A stretch of 45,443 bases of DNA from Emcibacteraceae bacterium (GCA_016744185.1 JADGEY010000001.1:1-45443); one strand, 5' to 3'. Shown: positions 1-8,630, counted from the first letter of the stretch. Translations and numbers: made by a program. Notes: a model not told the origin generated them from the sequence alone.

Positions 1-54
1 CGCCTAAAAGCCGCAATGGACAACAGTTTTAGAGAAAAATTACTAAAATGTTAA
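1..54 (+). CDS. possible 3' end of an unidentified gene (partial)
   Basis: Frame 1 is open from the window edge to a TAA at 52-54 and would encode a short basic C-terminus (RLKAAMDNSFREKLLKC). The other two forward frames are closed early by stops. In many alphaproteobacteria the gene before fdxA encodes a small S4-domain RNA-binding protein, so a gene ending here is plausible, but 17 residues are too few to identify it. A weak hairpin (GCCCT at 69-73 with AGGGC at 83-87) follows without a T run. Confidence 0.25.
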   Translation, partial: RLKAAMDNSFREKLLKC

Positions 55-87
55 CAATTAATGATTTTGCCCTGATGATCTTAGGGC

Positions 88-115
88 TTGAGTATCTTAA
101 AAAAACTGTTATATG
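88..115 (+). promoter_or_regulatory. candidate sigma-70 promoter for fdxA
   Basis: TTGAGT (88-93) and TATATG (110-115) are separated by 16 bp, about 80 bp before the fdxA start codon. The match is moderate and the region is A+T-rich, so this is only a candidate. Confidence 0.25.
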
Positions 116-194
116 CAGGGTGGAATATGTTCATTTTAGGGTTTAAAAATGCTAGAATGGGAAACGGCTAAATTAAGGTTTTAAGGAGAGCTTT

Positions 195-533
195 ATGACA
201 TATGTGGTCATCGAAGCATGTATTAATTGTAAATTTACGGACTGCGTGGAAGTTTGCCCTGTTGATTGTTTTTACGAGGGGGAGAATTTTCTTGTTATTA
301 GTCCCGATGAATGTATCGATTGCGGCGTGTGCGAGCCTGAATGTCCTGCGGAAGCTATTGTTGCTGATACGGAAGATGGGCTTGAATGGTGGATTGAATT
401 TGCCGAAAAAATGTCTGAAGAATGGCCGAATATCACAGAATCAAAAGAGCCTATGCAGAATGCTGATGATATTATAGATCAGGAAGGCAAAAAAACTCTC
501 CTAAGCGAAAAACCTGGGGAAGGTGATGAGTAA
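195..533 (+). CDS. fdxA: 7Fe ferredoxin FdxA (3Fe-4S/4Fe-4S)
   Basis: Small soluble electron carrier of the Azotobacter ferredoxin I type. The cysteine pattern is complete: C9, C17 and C50 fit the 3Fe-4S cluster, and C21, C40, C43 and C46 fit the 4Fe-4S cluster. Additional C12 and C25 sit where other members have them. The blocks [15 protein letters not shown] and [17 protein letters not shown] are near-invariant in this family. At 112 residues the length is normal, with a variable acidic tail after residue 75. The start is set by an AAGGAG ribosome-binding site at 183-188. The next gene encodes a CarD-type regulator, an order common in alphaproteobacteria. The electron-transfer partner cannot be read from the sequence. 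Confidence 0.95.
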   Translation: MTYVVIEACINCKFTDCVEVCPVDCFYEGENFLVISPDECIDCGVCEPECPAEAIVADTEDGLEWWIEFAEKMSEEWPNITESKEPMQNADDIIDQEGKKTLLSEKPGEGDE

Positions 534-646
534 CATATTAAAAATAGAGATGTTTTTTTTCTAATAATATGCTATACTGCGAAGTGGATTAGCGGTCTGT
601 GATGATTATCATATAAAACGGCTGTTATTAAAGAATAAGATGTTTT

Positions 647-666
647 TAGTAATCATATGATTACTA
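647..666. repeat. 20-bp perfect palindrome between fdxA and carD
   Basis: TAGTAATCATATGATTACTA is its own reverse complement. An eight-base T run starts four bases further on (from about 670). It could be a tight hairpin terminator for fdxA or a dimeric operator for the CarD-family gene 100 bp downstream. The sequence alone does not decide between these. Confidence 0.5.
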
Positions 667-767
667 GAATTTTTTTTATGTGATTCTGAGATTTATTAAT
701 TTTTTGTTAAACATAATTTTAGAACAATAATTTGTAATATAAAGTTGGAGAGATAATCTTAAAAATC

Positions 768-1271
768 ATGGCAAAAACTCAAAAATTACCATTTTCCATT
801 GATGATCACATCGTTTACCCAAAACATGGAGTTGGCTTGATCACCAATATTGTTACGCAAGATGTTGCTGGCATGACGCTTGAATTATACGTGGTGCGTT
901 TTGAAAGTGACAAAATGACACTTCAAGTGCCTGTTGGAAAAGCGGATTTTTCTGGTATGCGCAGCGTTTCTAACAGAGATGTTATGGAAAAAGCTTTTAC
1001 GACGCTTAAGGGTAAAGCAAAAGTCAAACGCACAATGTGGAGCAGGCGGGCTCAAGAATATGAAGCAAAGATTAATAGCGGTGATGTTATTCAATTAGCT
1101 GAAGTTGTTCGTGATTTACACCGTAATAGCGACCAAGCGGAACAATCATATTCAGAACGTCAAATTTATGAATCAGCGATTGCCCGCCTTGCAAGAGAGG
1201 TGGCGGTGGTTGAAGTCATCGAAGAAAGAGATGCGCTTGAAAAATTATCAGATGTTTTAACCGCCGCTTAA
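768..1271 (+). CDS. carD: CarD/CdnL-family RNA polymerase-binding transcription regulator
   Basis: At 167 residues this has the layout of the CarD_CdnL_TRCF family. An N-terminal Tudor-like RNA polymerase-interacting domain (about 10-70) begins with FSIDDHIVYPKHGVG, the typical entry strand. An all-helical DNA-contacting domain (about 80-160) includes the conserved WSRRAQEY segment. Family members bind the beta subunit and stabilise open promoter complexes, especially at rRNA promoters. The ATG at 768 follows a GGAGAG site near 746-751. The gene appears to be transcribed alone: a gap of 234 bp with a palindrome precedes it and a strong terminator follows. The family call is firm; its regulon here is not known. 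Confidence 0.92.
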   Translation: MAKTQKLPFSIDDHIVYPKHGVGLITNIVTQDVAGMTLELYVVRFESDKMTLQVPVGKADFSGMRSVSNRDVMEKAFTTLKGKAKVKRTMWSRRAQEYEAKINSGDVIQLAEVVRDLHRNSDQAEQSYSERQIYESAIARLAREVAVVEVIEERDALEKLSDVLTAA

Positions 1272-1300
1272 GCTAAGAAGTTTTTTTGAGGCTATTAATG

Positions 1301-1333
1301 AAAAGAACTTGGAGTTATTTCAAGTTCTTTTTC
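1301..1333 (+). terminator. rho-independent terminator after carD
   Basis: AAGAACTTG (1303-1311) pairs perfectly with CAAGTTCTT (1321-1329), followed by a T-rich tract. Confidence 0.85.
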
Positions 1334-1410
1334 TATTTAAATGCATATTTTGCTATTTCTCTAATTATTCCAAGCTATGATTATACAAATAAAAGTAATG
1401 AGTTGATGTT

Positions 1411-2238
1411 ATGAAATCGGATAAATTACCAATTTTAGATCAGGAAAGATTTTCTTGTTTAAAGAATGCAAAACGTCTTTGGGTTATTGGCTCTATTAAT
1501 GGAAATTTGCGGGGTTTAAAACCTATTCATAAGGGGATATTGGCGCATATTAAACGGGGTGATAAGTTTGTCTATCTTGGTAATTATTATGGAGATAGCG
1601 ATCATATCATCGAGACCATTGATGAAATATTATTAACGCGCCGCGAGATTATGTCGATGCCCAGCGTCTATATGCCTGATGATTTTACTTATCTTCGGGG
1701 AGCAAAAGAAGAGATGTTTTCTAAACTTTTGCAGGTTCAATTTTCACCAAATCCATCAGAAGTTATTGACTGGCTTTTAGGTCATGGTATGGGCTGGGTT
1801 TTAAGGGCCTATGGAAGTTCAGAGGATGAGGCACGTAATGTATCGCATATGGGAACGGTAGAGATGACGAAATGGACGGGGCGTATTAGGCGAATGGTTT
1901 ATTCTCACCTTGGTCAATCAGATTTAACAAACCATTTAAAAAGGGCGGCCTTTACAGAAGATGGTAAATTATTATTTGTTCATGCTTCTGTTGATTTCAA
2001 GCGTCCTTTAACGATGCAAAAGGATAATTTTTGGTGGGATCATGGCACATTTGATCATATGAACGCCCCTTATTCCGGCTTTAAGAAAGTCATTAGGGGA
2101 TATGATCATCAAAATAAAGGCTCAAAGCTTTCAGGATCTTTTGGTATGACCCTTGATGGCGGCTCTGGGCGGGGCGGCAGATTAGAATCTCTTTGTCTTT
2201 CACCAGAAGGAGAGGTTATCCATCATTTTTCAGAGTAA
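1411..2238 (+). CDS. PPP-family metallophosphoesterase homologue with degenerate metal site
   Basis: The 275-residue protein follows the architecture of bacterial serine/threonine phosphatases of the PPP superfamily, but most metal ligands are replaced. GDxHG appears as GSING (27-31), LGDYxDRG as LGNYYGDSD (56-64), and LRGNHE as LRGAKE (95-100). The VHAG block survives as VHAS (190-193, H191 kept), and the later GH motif reads GYDH (230-233). The closing LDxGxxxGGRLxxL strand is well preserved (248-260), which is what ties it to the family. On this evidence it is probably not an active two-metal phosphatase and may be a binding or regulatory pseudo-enzyme. It lies downstream of carD but behind a terminator, so it is probably a separate unit. 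Its function is unknown. Confidence 0.7.
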   Translation: MKSDKLPILDQERFSCLKNAKRLWVIGSINGNLRGLKPIHKGILAHIKRGDKFVYLGNYYGDSDHIIETIDEILLTRREIMSMPSVYMPDDFTYLRGAKEEMFSKLLQVQFSPNPSEVIDWLLGHGMGWVLRAYGSSEDEARNVSHMGTVEMTKWTGRIRRMVYSHLGQSDLTNHLKRAAFTEDGKLLFVHASVDFKRPLTMQKDNFWWDHGTFDHMNAPYSGFKKVIRGYDHQNKGSKLSGSFGMTLDGGSGRGGRLESLCLSPEGEVIHHFSE

Positions 2239-2393
2239 TTTTAATTTATGATTTTTTAAGATTTTTGTAATTTAAAGGGTATATTTTGAAGTTAATAATA
2301 AAGATTGCGATAAATAACATTGAATTTGAGATGAAATAGCATGTAAAGCTCTAGTATGATATTTTTCTTTCGGCTATTATTACAAGTGGAAGA

Positions 2394-2416
2394 TATCAAT
2401 TGTTTTAACATTGATA
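2394..2416. promoter_or_regulatory. inverted repeat, possible operator of the efflux operon
   Basis: TATCAAT (2394-2400) and ATTGATA (2410-2416) form a perfect 7-bp inverted repeat with a 9-bp spacer, 75 bp before the first gene of the RND operon. TetR- or MarR-type repressors often bind such sites. No regulator gene is adjacent, so this is inference from symmetry and position. Confidence 0.3.
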
Positions 2417-2490
2417 ATATTTTTATAAGTCGCAAAAGAATCATGAATTTAAATTCAGAAATAAAGGTCTTGTAAAAGGGTAGTAGAAAT

Positions 2491-3897
2491 ATGATAAAAT
2501 TAAGAACTCTGGCGCTTACAGTTTCGGTAATTGCGCTTGTGGGCTGTGCGAGCATTCCCATTTCAGATAAAAACCTTCCCAAACCTATTGATATGGCTCA
2601 AAGCTGGGCAAGCTTGATTAAGGCGGATAAAGCGTCTGCTGTGCAAGATGGCTGGCTCTATGATATGAATATGCCAGAGCTGAATGCTTTTATTGATGAT
2701 GTGCTTCAAAATAGCCCTAATATTAAAGCTGTATCGCACCGCATGGTTGCATCGGGATATGATGCGCGCGCTGCGGGGGCTGGCTTTTTTCCGAGGCTTT
2801 CAGCAAATTATAAAGCGTCAAAATCAAAAGGCGGCGCAGCTGTTGGTCATTCTCTTGGGCTTGATGCTAGCTGGGAATTAGATGTTTGGGGTAAGCTTGC
2901 CTCTAGCTCTGGCGCAGCTGATGCGTCTTATGAAGAGGCGATGAATAAACTTCAAAATGCGAAATTTTCATTGGTTGCTCAGGCGGCACAAGCATGGTTT
3001 GATGCGATTGCAGCAGAACGACAACATGATCTTGCGCTGCGAACAGTAAGAAGTTATGAGGGGACTTACAGAATTGTTCATAACCGTTATAAACGAGGTT
3101 TGATTAAAGGTTTAGACCTTCGTAGGGCGATTAGTGCTTTAGAAGAAGCAAAATCAACGCTTTCTTTACGCAAAGCAGAGCTTGGAAGGCTTAAACGGCA
3201 GCTTGAAACTCTGTCGGGTCATTATCCTGCGGCGGCGATTAAAATTGCAGGAAAGCTGCCCGATGAAATGAGCGCCGTTCCAGTAGGACTTCCTTCTGAT
3301 ATTTTAGAAAGGCGGCCTGACATTCGGGCTGCTAAAGCGCGCCTTTACGCTGTTGGCTACCGCTCTGATAGTGCTTATAAAGGATTGCTGCCCAGTTTTT
3401 CGATTACAGCAAGAGGCAGTAATTCTACAGAATTTTTTGGTGATTTACTGAAATTTGATAATGTGTTTTGGAATTTGATTGGCAATATTACTCAGCCTAT
3501 TTTTCAAGGTGGACGCTTGCTTAATTCAGCAAAAGCGAGCGAGGCTCGTTTTGAAGCAGAAAAGCAGGAATTTGCCAAAACATTACTTAGGGCTTTTAAA
3601 GAAGTAGAAGATGCGCTTCAAAATGATCAATCTTATATGAAGCGGGTTGGTCATACAGCGAAAGCGGCTGAAAATGCAATGATTGCAGAAAAAGTGGCTC
3701 TTGATCAATATAGCCGTGGACTTGTGCCAATTTCAACGGTACTTCAGACCCACCGTCAGAGCCTTGGGCAACAAGGATCATTGATTAGGATTAAAAATCA
3801 GCGCATTAATAACAGAATTAGATTACATCTTGCGCTAGGCGGTAATTTTAAGAAAAACCAAAATAAAGAAATTCAGGTGCAGGAGACAGGGCTATGA
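2491..3897 (+). CDS. RND efflux outer-membrane factor (NodT/OprM-type lipoprotein)
   Basis: This 468-residue TolC-superfamily protein forms the outer-membrane exit duct of a tripartite pump. The N-terminus is a lipoprotein signal with lipobox LVGC (lipidated Cys19), as in OprM and NodT relatives. The two repeated outer-membrane-efflux halves are visible. Typical segments are LDASWELDVWGKL in the first half, LPSDILERRPDIRAAKARL at the junction, and the second-half ITQPIFQGGRL. An AAGGG site at about 2477-2481 supports this start. The stop overlaps the adaptor gene start by 4 bp (ATGA), so outer-membrane factor, adaptor and pump form one translationally coupled operon. The substrate cannot be inferred. 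Confidence 0.93.
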   Translation: MIKLRTLALTVSVIALVGCASIPISDKNLPKPIDMAQSWASLIKADKASAVQDGWLYDMNMPELNAFIDDVLQNSPNIKAVSHRMVASGYDARAAGAGFFPRLSANYKASKSKGGAAVGHSLGLDASWELDVWGKLASSSGAADASYEEAMNKLQNAKFSLVAQAAQAWFDAIAAERQHDLALRTVRSYEGTYRIVHNRYKRGLIKGLDLRRAISALEEAKSTLSLRKAELGRLKRQLETLSGHYPAAAIKIAGKLPDEMSAVPVGLPSDILERRPDIRAAKARLYAVGYRSDSAYKGLLPSFSITARGSNSTEFFGDLLKFDNVFWNLIGNITQPIFQGGRLLNSAKASEARFEAEKQEFAKTLLRAFKEVEDALQNDQSYMKRVGHTAKAAENAMIAEKVALDQYSRGLVPISTVLQTHRQSLGQQGSLIRIKNQRINNRIRLHLALGGNFKKNQNKEIQVQETGL

Positions 3898-5144
3898 TTA
3901 TGCAAAACACAGTGATGCGACCAGAGAAAAGCAAGCTTTATAAAGTAATCCGAATTATTGTTCAGATTTTTATCGCTCTTGCTTTAGTTGGTCTTGGCGT
4001 TGGTGCTATTATGGGCGCGAAACCAAAACCAGAAATTAAAGAAGCGGCTACAGAAGCCCGTAATATTCGCTTTGTTAAAACAGCGGCGACAACGCTTAAT
4101 CTTTCTATTAATACGCAGGGCAGCGTGATGTCAAAGCAGCATATTAATCTTGTGCCGCAGGTTTCAGGTCAAGTGGTCTATGTCTCGTCCAAATTTGTGG
4201 CAGGCGGACAGTTTAAAAAAGGAGATGTTATTCTTCGCATCGATCCCCGTGATTATAAAGTGGCGGTTATTTCCGCCCAGTCACGTGTTGTCAGCGCAGA
4301 GCAGTCTCTTACCCGTGAAAAAGCAGAATCTCAGCTTGCAAAAGCAGAATGGGACGCTCTTGGTGAAGGAGAGCCGAGTGATCTTACCCTTAGAATTCCT
4401 CAGTTAAAACAAGCCGATGCAGCTTTGAAAGCTGCGATGGCAGATCTTAGCCGCGCAAAGCTTAATTTAGAACGTGCAACCATTCGTGCGCCTTTTGATG
4501 GGCTTCTTGGGGAAAAAATGGTTGATCTTGGGCAGTTTTTAAGCCCAGGAATGAAGCTTGGATCATTTTATTCAACAAGCATTTTAGAGGTGCGTCTTCC
4601 TCTTGCAAACCGTGATTTAAGTCAGCTTGATCTTGCGGCTCTGCAAAAGGGTAAAAAACTTGGCGTAACCTTAACGGGAAGCTTTGCGAATGAGACAAGA
4701 GTTTGGACAGCAAAAGTAACTCGTTCAGAAGGGCTTATTGATCAAAAAAGCCGCATTCTTTATGTGGTAGCTGAAATTAGCGGTAAAGACCTTTTATCTG
4801 ATGATGGGGTAATGCTTAATATCGGTCAGTTTGTAAAAGCGACGATTGAGGGCAAGAGCTATGAAAATGTTCTTAAAATACCGCGCGGCGCATTGCGTCA
4901 AGGTGACCGTGTTCTTGTGGTGGATAAAGACAATAGACTTCAAACTAAAATGGTTAAAATTTTAGAAGTTAATGAAGAATATTTCGTGATCTCTGCCCGT
5001 GATAAAAATAGTGTAAAAGCGGGTGATATTATCAATTTATCACAGCTTGGAATCGGTGTAGATGGGCTTCTTGTTGCGACTGAACCTACCGAGGTTAAGC
5101 TACCGTCAGAGACTTCTTCTGATAAGGGGGCTAAAGATGAATAA
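3894..5144 (+). CDS. RND efflux periplasmic adaptor (membrane fusion protein)
   Basis: The 416-residue HlyD/AcrA-type adaptor links the inner-membrane pump to the outer-membrane duct. One N-terminal membrane anchor (about 18-43) is followed by a lipoyl/barrel-sandwich half (VPQVSGQVVYVSSKFVAGG) and an alpha-helical hairpin (about 125-195). The second lipoyl half contains RATIRAPFDGLLGEKMVDLGQFLSPG, the usual signature, and beta-barrel and membrane-proximal domains complete it. The start ATG overlaps the previous stop. An in-frame ATG two codons later would also serve. Its last codons overlap the pump start, so all three products should be made together. Confidence 0.93.
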   Translation: MIMQNTVMRPEKSKLYKVIRIIVQIFIALALVGLGVGAIMGAKPKPEIKEAATEARNIRFVKTAATTLNLSINTQGSVMSKQHINLVPQVSGQVVYVSSKFVAGGQFKKGDVILRIDPRDYKVAVISAQSRVVSAEQSLTREKAESQLAKAEWDALGEGEPSDLTLRIPQLKQADAALKAAMADLSRAKLNLERATIRAPFDGLLGEKMVDLGQFLSPGMKLGSFYSTSILEVRLPLANRDLSQLDLAALQKGKKLGVTLTGSFANETRVWTAKVTRSEGLIDQKSRILYVVAEISGKDLLSDDGVMLNIGQFVKATIEGKSYENVLKIPRGALRQGDRVLVVDKDNRLQTKMVKILEVNEEYFVISARDKNSVKAGDIINLSQLGIGVDGLLVATEPTEVKLPSETSSDKGAKDE

Positions 5145-8100
5145 AATTATTGGCTGGTTTGTTAAAAACCATGTAGCGACCAATTTAATTATGCTTTTCA
5201 TTATTGTAAGCGGTATTATTGGTTATAATGTCATTGGTAAGATTGCTTTTCCTGCGGTTGGTTCTGACCGTATTAACATTGGTGTATCTTATCTTGGTGC
5301 GGGGCCAAGAGAGGTTGAAAACCGTATTTTAATTCCGATTGAAGAAGCCATCTTCGGCACGGAAGGTATTAAAAGAATTAGAGGGCGTGCTAATGAAGGC
5401 TATGGTAGGGTTACGGTTGAGGTTTTAGAAGGTCATGATGTTGAAGATGTTTTAACCAGAATTAAATCTCGGGTTGATACGATTAATACATTCCCAAGAC
5501 TTTCAGAACGCCCACAGGTAAGCCGTGTCTTCTTTTCTTCTCAAATCATGAATATGTCACTTTATGGGGATTTAAGCGAAAAAGATCTTAAGACTTTAGG
5601 ACGGCAAGTACGAGATAGGTTAGCGGCCGTTCCAGGCGCTGAAATGACAAGGCTTGATGGGGTCAAAAACTATGAAATTTCTATTGAAATGTCCGAAGAT
5701 GCTCTTCAAAAATTTGGCTTAACATATGATCAAGTGGCAAGAGCGATCTCTAGTTATTCTGGTAATATGCCGGCGGGCAGCATTGATAGTAAAGCAGGCA
5801 AAACAACGCTTGTTATTCGGGATCAAGCCTATGTAAAAGAAGATTTTGAAAAAATCCCTGTTCTTAAACGTCCAGACGGAACATCTGTTCTTGTTAAAGA
5901 TGTGGCAAGCGTTGTGGATGGCTTTACCGATGCACGTTTTCGCCTTCGTCATAATGGCAAGCGCACTGTTCTTATTTTTGTTTCCAGTAATGTAACGCCT
6001 GATGTGGTTAAATTAAGTGCGGCTATCAATAAAGTTATTGAGGAAGAAATTAGACCAAGCCTGCCAAAAGGCGTTTATTTAGAAACTTGGTTTGACACGG
6101 CAGAAATATTTGAAAGCCGTCTTGATATGCTTCTTAATAACGGTCTGACAGGCTTGATCTTGGTTTTTGTTGGGCTTCTGCTTTTCTTATCGCCTTCGCT
6201 TGCCGCTTGGGTAACGGTTGGAATTGCAGTTTCTTTCCTTGGCTGCTTTATGATCTTGCCGCAAACTACTATTCCGCTTAGCATGATTAGCCTCTTTTCC
6301 TTTATTTTAATACTCGGAATTGTTGTAGATGATGCGATCATTATTGGCGAATCTATCCATAGGGAAAATCAGCGCGGTCATATAGGGGAGCAGGGCGCGG
6401 TTATAGGGGCGGAAAAAGTTGCAAAACCTGTTATTGTTTCGGCTTTGACCACGATGATTTTCTTTGCGCCAATGGCGTTCCTACCGGGGGCAATGGGGAA
6501 AATTGTCCTTGCTATTCCTATGGTTGTTGTGCTTTGCCTTAGTTTCTCTATATTAGAATCATTATTTATTCTACCCTCGCATTTACGTCATAATGATACA
6601 GGTCATAAAGGTATTTTTTCTAGGTTCTTTGGCTATATTATTCCTGATTTTTTAAAAGCAGGTTTCAAGAAATTTGTAAAACTTATCCAAGGTCATTCAA
6701 ACCGTTTCTTGAAATATTTAATTTTTACTCTCTACCGTCCTTTTTTGGATAGGATTCTGCGTAATAAGCTTGTAACATTTCTTGTCATATCTGTTGTTTG
6801 TATTTGGATTGGGGCCTCTTCAATGCTTCTTAAAACAAGTTTCTTCCCAAATGTGACGATGAATTTTATTCAAGCATCAATGGAATTTCCAGCAGGGTCG
6901 CCCTATCATATTGTGGAAGAGGGAACAAGAGAGCTTGAAAAATCTTCAGAGCTTCTGATTGCTGAACTTAAAGAAGAATTTCCTGATTTTAAAGTTGTAG
7001 AAGGGCTGCTGACTTGGGCAAGCAACCGTGGATCAAGAGCGCAGGCATTTCTTATTTTTAACCCGAAAAAAATGGATGTCTTGGACGTTGAAAAATTTGG
7101 TGCAAGATGGCGTGAGCTAACCAAAAAACTTCCAGATATGAAAAGGGTTAGCTTTAGTTCAGCCAATGGCGGAGGAGGAGAAGAATCTCTGCAATTAATG
7201 CTAAGATCTAAAAATTCAGCTCAAATTGAAGAAATGGGTAAAGCCGTAAAATTAGCCTTTGCAAAATATAATGGTCTTTATAATATTTCAGATTCAGGTG
7301 ATACGGCTAATATGGAAGCGGTTATTTCTTTAAAGGACGGCGCAGCGAATATGGGTCTTTCTTTATCAGACCTATCCAGTCAAATCAGGTACGCTTTTTA
7401 TGGACGTGAAGTGCAAAGAGTTGCGCGCGGCGTGGATACTGTAAAAGTGATGGTTCGCATGCCAATTAAGCAGCGCCGCTCATTTGATACTTTAAGCAGC
7501 CTTCGCATTAGAACAGCTCAGGGCGCATCTATTCCTTTTGACACTGTTGCAGACGTAAAATATCAGCGTGCCTTTACCTCTATTGTTCGCACTGACCGTG
7601 AGCGGACATTAACAATTATGGCGAATGCCAAGGATAAAGACGTCGATATTAATAAAATTTTGACAGAGATTAAAAAAGAATATTTTAAAATCTGGCGTGA
7701 AAAATATCCTGATGTTAGGACATCACTAGAAGGCGATCAAAAAGAACAAGCGGATACTAATACAAGTATGATTATTGGTTTTATTGCGGCTGTCTTTGCG
7801 ATTTATGCTCTTCTTGCGGTGGCTTTTAGTTCTTACTTTCAGCCTTTCTTGATTTTAACCGCAATCCCCTTTGCTTATTTTGGCGCAATCATTGGTCATC
7901 ATATTACGGGTAAAGAGCTTAGCTTAATGTCTTTCATGGGTATTATCGCCGCCGCTGGTGTGGTGGTGAATGATAATCTTGTGCTTGTGGATTATATTAA
8001 TAGGCTTCGGGTTCGTGGTTATGGTTTCTTAAAAGCCATCGAAGTTGCGGCAGAAGAACGGTTTCGACCTATTTTCCTAACCAGCTTTACGACCTTCGTT

Positions 8101-8337
8101 GGACTGCTGCCGATTATGTTTGAAACCTCTATTCAGGCTCAATTCTTAATTCCAACAGTGGTATCGCTCGCCTTTGGTGTTGCTTTTGCGACTATTGCGA
8201 CATTAGTCATGGTTCCGGTGATGTATTATGCAATGTCAGCTGTAGGTGAATGGTATAGCTGTAAAAAAATGGGCTATGTGAAAATTGATAAAAATCATGT
8301 GCCAGAAGTTGGTGCGGTAATTTCTTCTGCTGATTAA
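5137..8337 (+). CDS. RND-family efflux pump, inner-membrane transporter (AcrB/HAE1-like)
   Basis: This is the proton-driven pump subunit, 1066 residues from the chosen start. It shows the RND layout: TM1 at about 12-32 (MLFIIVSGIIGY), a large periplasmic loop, a TM2-6 block with the charged TM4 motif (IVVDDAIIIGE), a second periplasmic loop, and a closing TM block (GVVVNDNLVLVDYINR). The ATG at 5137 is preferred because AAGGGGG lies at 5124-5130 and translation then begins with MNKIIGWFVKNHVATNLIM, typical for the family. The reading frame is open further upstream (ATG at 5062), but that would add 25 atypical residues overlapping the adaptor gene. The substrate class (drug, solvent, other) is unresolved. 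Confidence 0.93.
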   Translation: MNKIIGWFVKNHVATNLIMLFIIVSGIIGYNVIGKIAFPAVGSDRINIGVSYLGAGPREVENRILIPIEEAIFGTEGIKRIRGRANEGYGRVTVEVLEGHDVEDVLTRIKSRVDTINTFPRLSERPQVSRVFFSSQIMNMSLYGDLSEKDLKTLGRQVRDRLAAVPGAEMTRLDGVKNYEISIEMSEDALQKFGLTYDQVARAISSYSGNMPAGSIDSKAGKTTLVIRDQAYVKEDFEKIPVLKRPDGTSVLVKDVASVVDGFTDARFRLRHNGKRTVLIFVSSNVTPDVVKLSAAINKVIEEEIRPSLPKGVYLETWFDTAEIFESRLDMLLNNGLTGLILVFVGLLLFLSPSLAAWVTVGIAVSFLGCFMILPQTTIPLSMISLFSFILILGIVVDDAIIIGESIHRENQRGHIGEQGAVIGAEKVAKPVIVSALTTMIFFAPMAFLPGAMGKIVLAIPMVVVLCLSFSILESLFILPSHLRHNDTGHKGIFSRFFGYIIPDFLKAGFKKFVKLIQGHSNRFLKYLIFTLYRPFLDRILRNKLVTFLVISVVCIWIGASSMLLKTSFFPNVTMNFIQASMEFPAGSPYHIVEEGTRELEKSSELLIAELKEEFPDFKVVEGLLTWASNRGSRAQAFLIFNPKKMDVLDVEKFGARWRELTKKLPDMKRVSFSSANGGGGEESLQLMLRSKNSAQIEEMGKAVKLAFAKYNGLYNISDSGDTANMEAVISLKDGAANMGLSLSDLSSQIRYAFYGREVQRVARGVDTVKVMVRMPIKQRRSFDTLSSLRIRTAQGASIPFDTVADVKYQRAFTSIVRTDRERTLTIMANAKDKDVDINKILTEIKKEYFKIWREKYPDVRTSLEGDQKEQADTNTSMIIGFIAAVFAIYALLAVAFSSYFQPFLILTAIPFAYFGAIIGHHITGKELSLMSFMGIIAAAGVVVNDNLVLVDYINRLRVRGYGFLKAIEVAAEERFRPIFLTSFTTFVGLLPIMFETSIQAQFLIPTVVSLAFGVAFATIATLVMVPVMYYAMSAVGEWYSCKKMGYVKIDKNHVPEVGAVISSAD

Positions 8338-8362
8338 CCCAGTAGTATATAGGTAGGTTTTT

Positions 8363-8397
8363 AAAAAGGCTCTGGATTTTTTCAGAGCCTTTTTTCT
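8363..8397 (+). terminator. rho-independent terminator of the efflux operon
   Basis: AAAAAGGCTCTG (8363-8374) pairs with CAGAGCCTTTTT (8383-8394) around a short loop and runs into a T tract. It ends where the -35 box of the next unit begins. Confidence 0.9.
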
Positions 8398-8425
8398 TGT
8401 ATTTATAGCCTAGAGGGCTTACATA
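8397..8425 (+). promoter_or_regulatory. promoter of the 6S RNA gene
   Basis: TTGTAT (8397-8402) and TACATA (8420-8425) are spaced by exactly 17 bp. The expected start point, about 7 bp after the -10 box, falls at the G (8432) where the terminal stem of the 6S RNA begins. The two independent readings therefore agree. Confidence 0.6.
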
Positions 8426-8430
8426 GAAGG

Positions 8431-8603
8431 GGTGCGGATACTGCCCTGTTTTTGTGGCTATGTTAAACATCCCCGGGGCGATAATCTTCTATTAGGGAGC
8501 TGACCCTGTCCGGACTGTGGTCTGGTTATTTCGGTGCCCACCTGTAAACACGGGTTCTGGAGGATAAAACAAAGATCCACGGCAGCGATGGTTCCGTACG
8601 CTT
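8431..8603 (+). ncRNA. ssrS: 6S RNA (SsrS)
   Basis: 6S RNA mimics an open promoter and sequesters housekeeping RNA polymerase holoenzyme. The closing stem is visible as GTGCGGA (8432-8438) with TCCGTAC (8593-8599), allowing one G-U pair, extended by CTGCC (8441-8445) with GGCAG (8581-8585). The interior contains CGGTGCCCACCTG and AAAGATCCACGGCAG, which resemble alphaproteobacterial 6S RNAs as I remember them. The strongest support is context: 6S RNA directly precedes the 5-formyl-THF cyclo-ligase gene in many proteobacteria, and here only 30 nt separate them. At about 170 nt the length fits. The ends are approximate. Confidence 0.8.
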
Positions 8604-8630
8604 TGATTTTTAATTTAAAGATTTTCAAAA

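Noticed and set aside
149-184. Tiny ORF ([11 protein letters not shown]) before fdxA
   Set aside because: Eleven codons, no ribosome-binding site, and no similarity to a known leader peptide.
5062-5136. Upstream start for the RND pump
   Set aside because: The extra 25 residues are atypical and lie inside the adaptor gene. The ATG at 5137 has a strong ribosome-binding site and the standard N-terminus.
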